DNA of 64,000 bases from Pelagibacterium montanilacus (GCF_003992665.1 NZ_RZMX01000025.1:62001-126000), one strand, 5' to 3'. Numbered from the stretch's first letter, positions 42,140 to 50,694 are shown. Numbers and translations: made by a program. The notes: a model not told the origin generated them from the letters alone.

Positions 42140-42394
42140 TCAGCCACGCCTGGGCCCGGCAATGATCGCAAACCGCAGCACGCCGTCCGCTTCGTCCAGC
42201 GAACACGCATGGCCCGCCTTCTGGCAGAACGCGGCCACGTCGATCCGCGCCAGCGGGTCGGTGGCCAGCACCATGAACCGCTCCCCGGGCGCGGCCAGCG
42301 ACAGGCGCTTTTCGGCCTTGAGCACCGGCATGGGGCATTTGAGCCCCCGGGCATCGATCACCACGGCATTCTCTGCGGCATTTTCTGAGGACAA
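42140..42394 (-). CDS. tusA: TusA-family sulfur carrier protein
   Basis: An 84-residue TusA/SirA-like protein. VVIDARGLKCPMPVLKAEKRL holds the CPxP active cysteine (~residue 19), followed by the two-layer sandwich (GERFMVLATDPLARIDVAAFC, then LRFAIIAG). It carries persulfide sulfur for tRNA thiolation or cofactor synthesis. The start is TTG 42394 with GGAG 6 nt upstream. Convergent with the carboxypeptidase gene. Confidence 0.85.
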   Translation of the reverse strand: MSSENAAENAVVIDARGLKCPMPVLKAEKRLSLAAPGERFMVLATDPLARIDVAAFCQKAGHACSLDEADGVLRFAIIAGPRRG

Positions 42395-42565
42395 GGCGCG
42401 CTCCGGGCGGCAGCATCGGCCGCGCTGGGGATGAACATCGGGTTGGCGCCCCCATCGGGAGGAGCGCGGAGCTGGAAAGCCTTTGTTTAGCTCTGCCGGT
42501 TTACCTTCGCAATGACCAAGGCTGCGGACAGGACGGGGTGCCGGCGGCCGGGAGATCGCGCGGAC

Positions 42566-43216
42566 ATGACTTCGCCAGGGCCAGCCGGCCAGGACGCGCC
42601 GGCCATCGATGACCGCACCCGGCATATCACCGATATCCGGGGCCGATACTTTCTGGCCAAATGGCGCGGAGAGAGCCCGACCGTTTCCAGTTTCACCTGC
42701 CGCATAAGGCGCATCTCCCCGCTCACCATGTCGCTCTCGGCCCCCGTGGGCGGAACGGTAGGGGACGTGGTCATCACCCATTTCGACGAGCTGGGCGTGA
42801 TCACCGGCACCATCGCGCGCAATCTCGGCTTCGGCTTCGTTGTGGCAATCCAGGCGCTGCATGCCGAGCGCACCCGGCTCGCCGCGCGGGTCACCTGGCT
42901 CGAGAAGCGCCGCAATTTCCAGGTTCCCGAGCGCCGACGCCATCCGCGGGTCATCCCGCGCAATCCCGAATCCACCATCATCCTTGCCGATGGCAGCCGC
43001 ATGCGCTGCACGGTGATCGACATGTCCGCATCAGGCGTCGCCGTCGCCGCCGACATCCTGCCCGCCATGGGCACCCCGCTCGCCGTGGGAAGCGCCGTGG
43101 GCCGGGTGGTGCGCCATCTCGACCCGGGCTTTGCCATCGCCTTTATCACGCCCCTCGGGCGCGGCGATCTCGAGCGCCGCCTTATCCGGCCGGCGCCCGA
43201 GCAGGTCTATCTCTGA
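42566..43216 (+). CDS. Tandem PilZ-domain protein, c-di-GMP receptor
   Basis: A 216-residue soluble protein. The C-terminal PilZ domain has RRHPR (~residue 129) and DMSASG (~residue 153), the RxxxR and D/NxSxxG c-di-GMP ligands. The N-terminal ~100 residues (RGRYFLAKWRGESPT, VGDVVITHFDELG) look like a degenerate PilZ domain. Related proteins in Hyphomicrobiales are of unknown target. ATG 42566 gives a start ~22 residues before the conserved block; ATG 42512 would add 18 residues. An intergenic repeat begins 10 bp after the stop. Confidence 0.87.
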   Translation: MTSPGPAGQDAPAIDDRTRHITDIRGRYFLAKWRGESPTVSSFTCRIRRISPLTMSLSAPVGGTVGDVVITHFDELGVITGTIARNLGFGFVVAIQALHAERTRLAARVTWLEKRRNFQVPERRRHPRVIPRNPESTIILADGSRMRCTVIDMSASGVAVAADILPAMGTPLAVGSAVGRVVRHLDPGFAIAFITPLGRGDLERRLIRPAPEQVYL

Positions 43217-43226
43217 ACCTTTGAGG

Positions 43227-43331
43227 CTAGAGCGTTTCCAGGACAAGTGGAAACACTTTTCCGGTTCGGAAACGCGACAAATCAAAGACTTAGAGCTCCT
43301 GTTCTGATTCAATCAGAACAGGAGCTCTATG
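43227..43331 (+). repeat. Palindromic intergenic repeat, full copy with extended perfect palindrome
   Basis: Left half identical to the copy at 31751. The right end reads GAACAGGAGCTCT instead of GAACAGGATATGCTCTAG, so AGAGCTCCTGTTCTGATT and AATCAGAACAGGAGCTCT form perfect 18-bp arms around one C. Confidence 0.92.
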
Positions 43332-43337
43332 CGCCGC

Positions 43338-43841
43338 TTACGGGGCCATCAGCAGCACCCAATGGGTGCCATAGGAGGAATTGGGCGCATAGACCACGGC
43401 CAGCCCGGCCTTGCTCGCGCCCGACGTGGCCAGCGCATCGGCATCGGTGCGATTGTTGCGCCAGCCCGAGAAGGTCTCGGCGAAATTCTCGTATCCCGCG
43501 CTCAACTGCATCACACTGGCGCCCGAAGGCCGGGAGGGCGCAGTACCCGTGGCCGCATATTGCGCCGCCACCGCCTGGGCCTGCGCATTAAGCGTGGTAT
43601 CGGCGGAAAGTGCCGACACCCCGCGCACGGACCGGTACTGGTTGATCAGCCCGAGCGCCGCACCCCTGTCCATCTGCGCGCCCTCGCTGGAGATCGGCGT
43701 GACGAGGCCAGGGGCCAGCCCGCCCGACGGAGCGGCAGCAGGCCCGAGGCACCCGGCCAGAACGGCAACGAGGCCGAGCGCTGCGATCGTCAGGCCGGCA
43801 CGTGCGCCGCGCGCGGAAATATTGGCAAGTCCAAGGGTCAT
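43338..43841 (-). CDS. CAP (SCP/PR-1)-domain lipoprotein
   Basis: A 167-residue protein with a lipoprotein signal (TIAALGLVAVLAGC, lipobox Cys 31). The mature part fits a CAP domain: LINQYRSVRGVSALSADTTLNAQAQAVAAQYAATG, then ENFAETFSGWRNN and a final GTHWVLLM. CAP proteins in bacteria are secreted, of mostly unknown role. Classical metal-site residues are only partly visible. Single gene with ~250 bp upstream to the next, divergent gene. Confidence 0.85.
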   Translation of the reverse strand: MTLGLANISARGARAGLTIAALGLVAVLAGCLGPAAAPSGGLAPGLVTPISSEGAQMDRGAALGLINQYRSVRGVSALSADTTLNAQAQAVAAQYAATGTAPSRPSGASVMQLSAGYENFAETFSGWRNNRTDADALATSGASKAGLAVVYAPNSSYGTHWVLLMAP

Positions 43842-44053
43842 CGGAATCCGTCCGGTTGTGGGTGAGGTCAGGCAGGTGGTCCCCGCCTACCACCGCATTT
43901 TCACCAAAATGGGGCGTATTCCTTACCTGTCGGGAAACCCATTCGGGATCGTGATCGCCGGCCATGCAACCGGTGCGCGGGGGAAAACCTTAACAAATCG
44001 TTGCGAACTGGCATGGCGCTTGCGACGTTTGGTCGAGAAGGCTGGAAAACGCG

Positions 44054-44085
44054 TCCCATAACGGGACGCCGGCCCATAAAGGGAC
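44054..44085 (+). repeat. Tandem small hairpins before the 83-aa gene
   Basis: CCCATAACGGGAC (44055-44067) and CCCATAAAGGGAC (44073-44085) repeat with an 18-bp period. The first has perfect GTCCC/GGGAC arms around a 5-nt loop; the second differs by one base. They end 13 bp before the start codon. Confidence 0.55.
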
Positions 44086-44098
44086 ATCGAGAGGCGAG

Positions 44099-44350
44099 AT
44101 GGACGACCCCGAGAGCAGAAAGCGTTTCGTTTCTGCACACCGCCTGCCCGTGGCGGTCGGGGCCCTGCGCGTGCGTGCTCCCGGCCAGCCCGCCGGGTCG
44201 GCCTTCGTCGCCCAGGTGCTCGCCACCCGCGCCCCCCAGCCCGAAGCCGCCGATGCCCGCACCCGGGCCGCCACCGGCGCCTATAGGCTGACCGACCGGC
44301 TCGACGTCAAGCGCATGCCCATGGGCTACCGCAAGACCATGGACGCCTGA
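44099..44350 (+). CDS. Small hypothetical protein (83 aa)
   Basis: An 83-residue Ala/Arg-rich soluble protein ending RLDVKRMPMGYRKTMDA. A similar C-terminal Y-R...RMPxGYRK pattern occurs in small rhizobial proteins of unknown function (recalled, not searched). Purine-rich GAGAGGCGAG precedes the ATG, and third-position GC is high, supporting a real gene. Two tandem hairpins lie just upstream and may affect translation. Convergent with the membrane protein gene at 44388. Confidence 0.6.
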   Translation: MDDPESRKRFVSAHRLPVAVGALRVRAPGQPAGSAFVAQVLATRAPQPEAADARTRAATGAYRLTDRLDVKRMPMGYRKTMDA

Positions 44351-44387
44351 TCCGGGAAACCAAGCAATGGAGCGCCCGAAGGCGCCC

Positions 44388-44822
44388 CTATTCCAGCCCG
44401 CCGAACTGCACGTCCCGCGCCGCCGCCCGGATCGAGACGGTGAACCCCGCAATCACGTCGATCAGCGCCATCATCATCAGGATGAAGAACACCGAGGTCG
44501 CCGCGAACGGCACCACGAGGAACTCCACCAGGCACACCACGAACACCAGCGTGGAGAGCATGTGATCGACCACCGAGGCATTGCCGAACCGGGTGGACTT
44601 CAGGATTTCGCCAAACAACAGCAGCAGCGAGACCGCAAGGAAGAGATCGCCCGCGCCCACGCTCCAGACCCCGCCCGAGACCATGGTGATCGAGAACATC
44701 GGCGCCGCCCAGTCCGCCGCCGATCCATAGCCGAAAAGCGCCATCGCGTTATAGGCGACCAGCGGGATGGCCAGAAGCGGCGGGATGAGGAGCGGTGAGG
44801 GCCGGGGGGCAGGGGGGCGCAT
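44388..44822 (-). CDS. Hypothetical membrane protein (144 aa)
   Basis: A 144-residue protein with four predicted helices (~residues 10-30, ~42-65, ~85-105, ~112-132). No catalytic motif; GNASVVDHMLSTLVFVVCLVEFL is the most distinctive part. It matches the general look of small alphaproteobacterial membrane proteins without assigned function. ATG 44822 with AGGA upstream is preferred to the longer frame from 44870. Confidence 0.75.
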   Translation of the reverse strand: MRPPAPRPSPLLIPPLLAIPLVAYNAMALFGYGSAADWAAPMFSITMVSGGVWSVGAGDLFLAVSLLLLFGEILKSTRFGNASVVDHMLSTLVFVVCLVEFLVVPFAATSVFFILMMMALIDVIAGFTVSIRAAARDVQFGGLE

Positions 44823-44912
44823 GACGACATTCCTGGCAAGAGGGCGACGAGTGGGACGACAGTGCCCCAATCCCCGCCCCTTATCCAGAGCCTCGTGCCC
44901 TTGGGCGCCCGA

Positions 44913-46307
44913 TTAATTGGCGCGCGGGCCCACCATGTCCTCGGGCCGCACCTCGGCGTCGAATTCCTCGCCGGTCAGAAGCCCCAGATTGATCGCCTCT
45001 TCGCGCAGGGTCGTGCCGTTCTTGTGGGCGGTCTTGGCGATCTTGGCCGCGTTGTCGTACCCGATCCTGCGGTTGAGGGCGGTCACCAGCATCAGCGAAT
45101 TGTTCAGATGCTCGTTGATCTTCTTGCGATCGGGCTCGATGCCCACCGCGCAATTGTCGTTGAACGATTTGGCGGCGTCCGCCAGAAGCCGCACCGACTG
45201 GATGAAATTGTAGGCGATGACGGGCTTGTAGACATTGAGCTCGAAATTGCCCTGGCTGGCGGCGAACCCGATGGTGGCGTCATTGCCCATCACCTGTGCG
45301 GCCACCATGGTCATGGCCTCGGACTGGGTCGGGTTGACCTTGCCCGGCATGATCGAGGAACCCGGCTCGTTCTCGGGAATGGTGATTTCCCCCAGCCCCG
45401 ACCGGGGGCCCGAAGCCAGCCAGCGCACGTCGTTGGCGATCTTCATGAGCGCGGCGGCGAGCTGCTTGAGCGCGCCCGATGCCCCCACGAACGCGTCGTG
45501 CCCGGCGAGCACCGCGAACTTGTTGGGCGCGGTGACGAACGCATGGCCCGACAGCGCCGCGATCTCCTCGGCCACCAGGCGCGCATAATCGGGATGGGTG
45601 TTGAGCCCGGTGCCCACCGCCGTGCCGCCCAGCGCCAGCTCGCGCAGTTGGGGGAGCGTGGCGCGGATCGCATCGAGGGCCCGGTCGATCTGGGCCACCC
45701 AGCCCGAGATTTCCTGTCCCAGCGTCAGAGGCGTGGCGTCCTGGAGGTGGGTGCGCCCGATCTTGACCACGTCCATGAAGGCTGCGGACTTGGCGTCCAG
45801 CGTATCGCGCAGCACCTTGACCTTGGGCAGGAGCGCGTCCTCGATCACGGTCACCGCGGCGATGTGCATGGCGGTGGGATAGGTGTCGTTGGACGACTGG
45901 CTCATGTTGACGTGGTCATTGGGATGGACCGGCTTTTTCGTGCCCATCTGTCCGCCGGCCATCTCGATGGCGCGGTTGGAGATCACCTCGTTGACGTTCA
46001 TATTGGACTGGGTACCCGACCCGGTCTGCCAGACCACCAGCGGGAAATGATCGTCGAGCGTGCCGCCGATCACCTCGTCGGCCGCCGCAACGATCAGCGC
46101 GCAGGTCTCGGCGTCCATCAGCCCCAGGCTCTTGTTGGTGAGCGCGGCGGCCTTTTTCAAAATGCCGAAGGCGTGGACGATCTCAAGCGGCATCTTCTCG
46201 CCACCGATATCGAAATTCTGGAGCGAGCGCGCGGTCTGTGCGCCGTAATATCTGTCCGAAGGCACCGCGATCGGGCCCATGGAATCGGTTTCGGTGCGCG
46301 TGCTCAT
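44913..46307 (-). CDS. fumC: Fumarate hydratase, class II
   Basis: A 464-residue fumarase of the TCA cycle (fumarate to malate). Visible: [14 protein letters not shown] (B-site and substrate loop, ~residue 98), catalytic His in [11 protein letters not shown] (~188), and signature [11 protein letters not shown] (~318) with the catalytic Ser. ATG 46307 has GGAGG 7 nt upstream. A terminator-like hairpin ends 22 bp before the start codon, between rpmF and fumC. Confidence 0.96.
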   Translation of the reverse strand: MSTRTETDSMGPIAVPSDRYYGAQTARSLQNFDIGGEKMPLEIVHAFGILKKAAALTNKSLGLMDAETCALIVAAADEVIGGTLDDHFPLVVWQTGSGTQSNMNVNEVISNRAIEMAGGQMGTKKPVHPNDHVNMSQSSNDTYPTAMHIAAVTVIEDALLPKVKVLRDTLDAKSAAFMDVVKIGRTHLQDATPLTLGQEISGWVAQIDRALDAIRATLPQLRELALGGTAVGTGLNTHPDYARLVAEEIAALSGHAFVTAPNKFAVLAGHDAFVGASGALKQLAAALMKIANDVRWLASGPRSGLGEITIPENEPGSSIMPGKVNPTQSEAMTMVAAQVMGNDATIGFAASQGNFELNVYKPVIAYNFIQSVRLLADAAKSFNDNCAVGIEPDRKKINEHLNNSLMLVTALNRRIGYDNAAKIAKTAHKNGTTLREEAINLGLLTGEEFDAEVRPEDMVGPRAN

Positions 46308-46329
46308 CAGATGTCCTCCGGGGATCATG

Positions 46330-46362
46330 AAAAAGGCCAGTCCCTGATCTCAAGGACTGGCC
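46330..46362 (-). terminator. Intrinsic terminator or leader attenuator between rpmF and fumC
   Basis: On the minus strand GGCCAGTCC pairs with GGACTGGCC (9 bp, 10-nt loop), followed directly by TTTTTC. It can end rpmF transcripts. Only 22 bp separate the U-tract from the fumC start codon. Confidence 0.75.
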
Positions 46363-46418
46363 GTAATCGTGCAGGCTCTGTGCCGTCAATGCCGCTTTGG
46401 TCTATGCCCGTCAGGCAC

Positions 46419-46490
46419 TCGAGCGTTTCCGGCAACAGCAGGAGCACTTTCCCGCTTCGGAATCGCGACCAGTCAGCGGCCCGCGGCTCA
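46419..46490 (+). repeat. Palindromic intergenic repeat, degenerate partial copy
   Basis: CTCGAGCGTTTCCGGCAAC...CACTTTCCCGCTTCGG...ATCGCGACCAGTCAGCG. Left hairpin and middle block are recognisable; the right palindrome is lost. It runs into the 3' end of rpmF. Confidence 0.55.
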
Positions 46491-46670
46491 GTTGCCCTTG
46501 GGCTCGAGGATCTGCCGGCCGCGATACATGCCGGACTTCAGATCGACGTGGTGCGGACGGCGCAGCTCGCCGCTGTCCTTGTCTTCCACGTAAGCCGAAT
46601 TCTTGAGCGCGTCAGCCGAACGGCGGAACCCGCGCTTCATCGGCGTCGTCTTTCTCTTGGGGACTGCCAT
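46488..46670 (-). CDS. rpmF: 50S ribosomal protein L32
   Basis: A 60-residue protein, [18 protein letters not shown]..., the standard L32 start. No cysteine is present, so this is the zinc-free form. GGAGCAGG precedes ATG 46670. It is followed by the terminator-like hairpin at 46330-46362. Confidence 0.95.
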   Translation of the reverse strand: MAVPKRKTTPMKRGFRRSADALKNSAYVEDKDSGELRRPHHVDLKSGMYRGRQILEPKGN

Positions 46671-46838
46671 TTTCCTGCTCCAGGTCTGGGCTGCTGGGGT
46701 TCGGGCGACAATTGGATAGGCCGCGCCGGGGACGCCAAGCATACTTCTCGTGTCTCGGATCGTGGCGCTCTATAAAGGATCGTGGCGGGTTTGGCTAGAG
46801 CGCCAGACGCAAAATCCCGCCTTTGGCCGCCGCGCCCC

Positions 46839-47618
46839 TTACAATTGCGGTTCGCCGGAAAAAACGCATTCCGCATTGGCGGAAAATCGCCGCGCCCGCG
46901 TCTCGACGATCCCCGCCACGCGGCGCATGCCCGCGCTCGGAGCCGCAGGGTTGCGCAGGTGCGGATTGGGCAGGCTGACCGTGAGCAGCGTCGCCCGCTC
47001 CCAGGTAAAGCTCTCCGCGCCCGTCCCGAAGGCCCGCTGAGCGCCCGCCTCCACCCCGAACGTGCCCCCGGGCCCCCATTCGGCGATGTTGAGATAGATC
47101 TCGAGGATGCGCCGCTTGGGCAGCACCAGGTCGATATAGACCGCCAGCGGCACCTCGAGCGCCTTGCGCACCACCGAGCGGGAATTGACCAGGAAAAGAT
47201 TGCGCGCCACCTGCATGGTAATGGTGGACGCCCCCCGCGCCTCCTCGCCTGCGCGCCAGTTCTGAAATTCGATGTGCAGCGCTGCCCAGTCCACCCCGTC
47301 ATGGCGGCAGAACTGCCCGTCTTCCGAGAGCACCACGGCGGTCTTGAGCCGGTCCGAGATCGTGTCGATATCCCGCCACTCCCGCGCGACCGGCTGGAGA
47401 GTGAGGTATCGGGCGATCATCAGGGTCGAGACCGGCGGCACCAGTCCATAGACCGGCACGAGCACCAGCGGCAGGGCGATCACGATTGCGCACAGTGCAA
47501 GGACGACGCGCGCCATCCCCCACACCAGGCCCCGCCTTTTGTTCCGTCCAGCCAAGAAGGGACTTCCTGTTTCTCGCGCGCCCCACGCGTGGCGCTTGTA
47601 GAACGAGTGCGAACCCAT
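46839..47618 (-). CDS. mtgA: Monofunctional biosynthetic peptidoglycan transglycosylase
   Basis: A 259-residue GT51 glycosyltransferase that polymerises lipid II. A basic cytoplasmic start (GRNKRRGLVWG) and one anchor helix (VVLALCAIVIALPLVLVP) precede the catalytic domain: VVLSEDGQFCRHDG holds the catalytic Glu, and GASTITMQVARNLFL and PKRRILEIYLNIAEWG are family signatures. ATG 47618 is chosen; Met at 47516 would remove the basic segment. Divergent from ispA, with 14 bp between start codons. Confidence 0.92.
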   Translation of the reverse strand: MGSHSFYKRHAWGARETGSPFLAGRNKRRGLVWGMARVVLALCAIVIALPLVLVPVYGLVPPVSTLMIARYLTLQPVAREWRDIDTISDRLKTAVVLSEDGQFCRHDGVDWAALHIEFQNWRAGEEARGASTITMQVARNLFLVNSRSVVRKALEVPLAVYIDLVLPKRRILEIYLNIAEWGPGGTFGVEAGAQRAFGTGAESFTWERATLLTVSLPNPHLRNPAAPSAGMRRVAGIVETRARRFSANAECVFSGEPQL

Positions 47619-47632
47619 TAGCAAATCCGGCC

Positions 47633-48538
47633 ATGACTGGACCAGACATGACCGCACCGGACCTCACCGACGCCATCGCACGCTGCGCTGCCCGCACCGA
47701 GCGCTTTCTCGCCGCCCGCCTCGAGCGGTCGGCGATCCCTTCGAGGCTGCGCGCGGCGATGGTCCATGGCGCCTTGGGCGGGGGCAAGCGATTACGGCCC
47801 TTCCTCGTGCAGTCCTCCGCCGCGCTTTTCGGCGTGGAGGCTGAACACGCCCTTGCGGCCGGCGCCGCGCTCGAAATGGTCCATTGCTACTCACTGGTCC
47901 ATGACGATCTCCCCGACATGGACAACGACACCCTGCGCCGCGGCAAGCCCACGGTCTGGGTCCAGTTCGATCCGGCCACCGCGATTCTCGCAGGAGACGG
48001 GCTGCTGACCGAAGCCTTCGCGCTTCTGGCCGACCCCCTCGTCCACCCCGACCCGGCGGTGCGCGCCGAATTGATCGCGGCCCTCGCGCTCGGCTCCGGC
48101 CCCCAGGGCATGGTGGGCGGCCAGATGGAGGATATCGAAGGGGAAACCACCGCGCTTGACCAGGACGCCATCTTTGCGATGCAGGCCAAAAAGACCGGCG
48201 CGCTGATTCGCACCGGGGTCGAGATGGGCGCCATCCTGGGTCGGGCGGACCCCGAAATCCGGTCCGGGCTGATCCGCTATGGCGCGGCAGCCGGCCTCGC
48301 CTTCCAGATCGCCGACGACATTCTCGACGTCACCGCCACCTCGGACGCGCTCGGCAAGACCGCCGGCAAGGACCTCGCCCAGAACAAATCCACCATCGTC
48401 GCCCTCCGCGGCGTCGACGCCGCGCGCGACATCCTCGACCGCGCGGTCGCCGATGGCATCGACGCTCTCAGGGATTTCGGGCCCCAGGCAGCCCCCCTGC
48501 ACGCCCTGATCCGGTTCTTCGCCAGCCGGCAAAGCTGA
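47633..48538 (+). CDS. ispA: Polyprenyl synthetase, farnesyl diphosphate synthase type
   Basis: A 301-residue all-helical prenyltransferase. First Asp-rich motif DDLPDMDND (~residue 92) and second DDILD (~232) bind Mg-diphosphate; GKRLRPFLV near residue 50 is the typical start of the fold. Two extra residues between the first Asp pair and the rest fit FPP/GPP synthases. A second in-frame ATG at 47648 could also be used. Convergent with ispG (7 bp apart), another isoprenoid gene. Confidence 0.92.
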   Translation: MTGPDMTAPDLTDAIARCAARTERFLAARLERSAIPSRLRAAMVHGALGGGKRLRPFLVQSSAALFGVEAEHALAAGAALEMVHCYSLVHDDLPDMDNDTLRRGKPTVWVQFDPATAILAGDGLLTEAFALLADPLVHPDPAVRAELIAALALGSGPQGMVGGQMEDIEGETTALDQDAIFAMQAKKTGALIRTGVEMGAILGRADPEIRSGLIRYGAAAGLAFQIADDILDVTATSDALGKTAGKDLAQNKSTIVALRGVDAARDILDRAVADGIDALRDFGPQAAPLHALIRFFASRQS

Positions 48539-48545
48539 GCGCTCG

Positions 48546-49790
48546 TCAGCCGGCCTTTACCCGCGCGGCCCCCGAGCCGAAGCGCTTTTCGATATAGTCG
48601 GCCACCATGACCTTGAACTGGTCGGCAACGTCCGCCCCCCGGAGCGTTGCGACCTTCTGGCCGTCGACGAACACCGGAGCCGAGGGCGTCTCCCCGGTCC
48701 CGGGCAGCGAGATGCCGATATCGGCGTGCTTTGATTCCCCCGGCCCGTTCACGATGCAGCCCATCACCGCAACGCTCATGGCCTCGACCCCGGGATATTT
48801 CTCGCGCCATTCGGGCATAGAGGACGACAGGTGGTCCTGGATGTCCTTGGCCAGCGTCTGGAAGGTCGTCGAGGTCGTCCGCCCGCAGCCCGGGCACGCG
48901 GCCACCACCGGCACGAACTGGCGGAATCCCATGGTCTGGAGGAGCTCCTGGGCCACTTTGACCTCGAGCGTCCGGTCCCCGCCGGGCTCGGGCGTCAGCG
49001 AAATCCGGATCGTGTCCCCGATCCCCTCCTGGAGCAGGATCCCCATCGCCGCCGAGGAGGCAACGATGCCCTTGGACCCCATCCCCGCCTCGGTGAGCCC
49101 CAGATGCAGCGCATAATCGCACCGGGCCGCCAGATCCTTGTAGACCGCGATGAGCTGCTGGACGTCCGACACCTTGGTCGAAAGGATGATCTTCTCGCGC
49201 CCCATGCCCAGCGCCTCGGCCCGCTCGGCCGAATAGAGCGCGGACCGGATGATCGCCTCGCGCTGGACATGCGCGGCGCTCCAGGGCTCGGGCCGGGCGG
49301 CGTTCTCGTCCATGAGCGCGGTCAGAAGCTCCTGGTCGAGCGACCCCCAGTTGACCCCGATCCGCACCGGCTTGTCGTGCCGGTTGGCGATCTCGATCAT
49401 CTGGGAGAACTGGGTGTCCCGCTTGTCCTTGAACCCCACATTGCCCGGATTGATCCGGTACTTGGCCAACGCCTCGGCGCAGGCGGGATGATCGGCCAGA
49501 AGCTTGTGGCCGATATAGTGGAAATCGCCCACCAGCGGCACATCGAAGCCCAGCACCATCAGCCGGTCCCGGATATGGGGCACCGCGGCGGCGGCCTCGT
49601 CCCGGTCCACCGTGATCCGCACGATTTCCGAGCCTGCGCGCGCCAGCGCCGCCACCTGCCGGACCGTGGCGTCGATATCGGCGGTGTCGGTGTTGGTCAT
49701 GGACTGGACCACCACCGGTCCCGCGCCGCCCACCAGCACGCCGCCCACATCTACGCCCACCGATTTCCTGCGCTTGAGAGGACCTGTCAT
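48546..49790 (-). CDS. ispG: 4-hydroxy-3-methylbut-2-en-1-yl diphosphate synthase
   Basis: A 414-residue [4Fe-4S] enzyme of the MEP isoprenoid pathway. [30 protein letters not shown] is split over the usual start of the TIM barrel; cluster ligands are in CPGCGRT (~residue 294) and GCIVNGPGE (~340). It makes HMBPP from MEcPP. A repeat element lies 11 bp upstream of the start codon, so the promoter lies in or beyond it. Confidence 0.95.
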   Translation of the reverse strand: MTGPLKRRKSVGVDVGGVLVGGAGPVVVQSMTNTDTADIDATVRQVAALARAGSEIVRITVDRDEAAAAVPHIRDRLMVLGFDVPLVGDFHYIGHKLLADHPACAEALAKYRINPGNVGFKDKRDTQFSQMIEIANRHDKPVRIGVNWGSLDQELLTALMDENAARPEPWSAAHVQREAIIRSALYSAERAEALGMGREKIILSTKVSDVQQLIAVYKDLAARCDYALHLGLTEAGMGSKGIVASSAAMGILLQEGIGDTIRISLTPEPGGDRTLEVKVAQELLQTMGFRQFVPVVAACPGCGRTTSTTFQTLAKDIQDHLSSSMPEWREKYPGVEAMSVAVMGCIVNGPGESKHADIGISLPGTGETPSAPVFVDGQKVATLRGADVADQFKVMVADYIEKRFGSGAARVKAG

Positions 49791-49801
49791 TCGCCTTCAT
49801 C

Positions 49802-49908
49802 CTTGGGGCGTTTCCGGGAAAAGCGGAGACATCTTTCCGTCCGGAAACACGACACATCACCAACTCGGGCTCCGGTTCTGATTCCGACGAGAACCGGATA
49901 TGCCCAAG
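49802..49908 (+). repeat. Palindromic intergenic repeat, full copy with compensatory changes
   Basis: Ends CTTGGGGC / GCCCAAG replace CTAGAGC / GCTCTAG, and the right palindrome is TCCGGTTCT...AGAACCGGA instead of TCCTGTTCT...AGAACAGGA. Both arms changed together. It lies upstream of ispG. Confidence 0.85.
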
Positions 49909-50027
49909 GGCATCGCTTGTGCGCCACACATAGGCGCTGGCCGCCATCGAGGCAATACGAGCCATCGGGTGGCACGGCTTCGTGACACCCACTTGAAACC
50001 CGCGCAGGCCTCCCCACTTATCTTGTC

Positions 50028-50342
50028 ATGATCAGACAGCTCTCTTCCATGCTCCTCCCCCGGTTCCTGCGTTTTCGCAGGCATGTCGTGCTGCTGGCGA
50101 AAGCCTTCATGGCGCGCGAGACCCCCACGCATCTGAAGGTCGCGACCCTGTTCGCGGTCCTCTATCTCATCAGCCCCGTCGATCTCATCCCCGATGTGAT
50201 CCCGTTCGCCGGCTGGCTCGATGATCTGGTGATCGTGCCGCTCATCATGAGCCTGATCGTGGCCCGGCTCCCGCAGGCCCAGCCCGTTCCGGTCCGGACC
50301 GACCGGCCGGTGATCGATGGATCGGCGCGCCACCGCCATTAA
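50028..50342 (+). CDS. YkvA-family (DUF1232) membrane protein
   Basis: A 104-residue protein with the DUF1232 signature LYLISPVDLIPDVIPFAGWLDD (~residues 46-67) flanked by hydrophobic helices. The function of YkvA proteins is unknown. The last ~20 residues are polar. It is separated from the DUF3309 gene by 75 bp and may be co-transcribed with it. Confidence 0.88.
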   Translation: MIRQLSSMLLPRFLRFRRHVVLLAKAFMARETPTHLKVATLFAVLYLISPVDLIPDVIPFAGWLDDLVIVPLIMSLIVARLPQAQPVPVRTDRPVIDGSARHRH

Positions 50343-50417
50343 CGCGGCCCGGGAACCAAAGGCCCGCGATTCGAATTGTCTGGGTGCCATTGGGGCCGAG
50401 ATGAGGGAATTTGCATT

Positions 50418-50576
50418 ATGGGTCTTTCAACAATAATCCTGATCATTCTGATCCTGCTTCTGGTCGGCGCGCTGCCGACGTGGGGCTATTCGCGAAGCTG
50501 GGGGTACGGACCCACCGGCATCCTGGGTGTCATCCTGATCGTCATCCTGATCCTGATGCTCATGGGCCAGATATAG
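50418..50576 (+). CDS. DUF3309 small membrane protein (52 aa)
   Basis: A 52-residue protein with two hydrophobic helices and the DUF3309 centre LPTWGYSRSWGYGPTG. Common in proteobacteria; function unknown. ATG 50418 with GAGGGA about 8 nt upstream. A strong terminator follows. Confidence 0.85.
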   Translation: MGLSTIILIILILLLVGALPTWGYSRSWGYGPTGILGVILIVILILMLMGQI

Positions 50577-50628
50577 GCCCAGCGTCTGTCGGCATGCCTT
50601 GACAGGGATAGATCACACGCCAGGACGC

Positions 50629-50671
50629 AAAAAGGCCCGCCACGCAGCACGCGTGACGGGCCCTTTTTTTT
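50629..50671. terminator. Bidirectional terminator between DUF3309 and GGDEF-EAL genes
   Basis: AAAAAGGCCCG-CCACGC pairs with GCGTGACGGGCCCTTTTT (one bulge), with A-run on the left and a run of nine or more T on the right. It can end both the rightward DUF3309 transcript and the leftward GGDEF-EAL transcript. Confidence 0.85.
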
Positions 50672-50694
50672 ATCTTTACTCCCGGCCGGTCGGC

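Noticed and set aside
9558-49908. The dispersed repeats as a CRISPR array or insertion sequence
   Set aside because: Copies are kilobases apart, not regularly spaced with unique spacers, and encode no protein; each is an isolated ~105-bp element.
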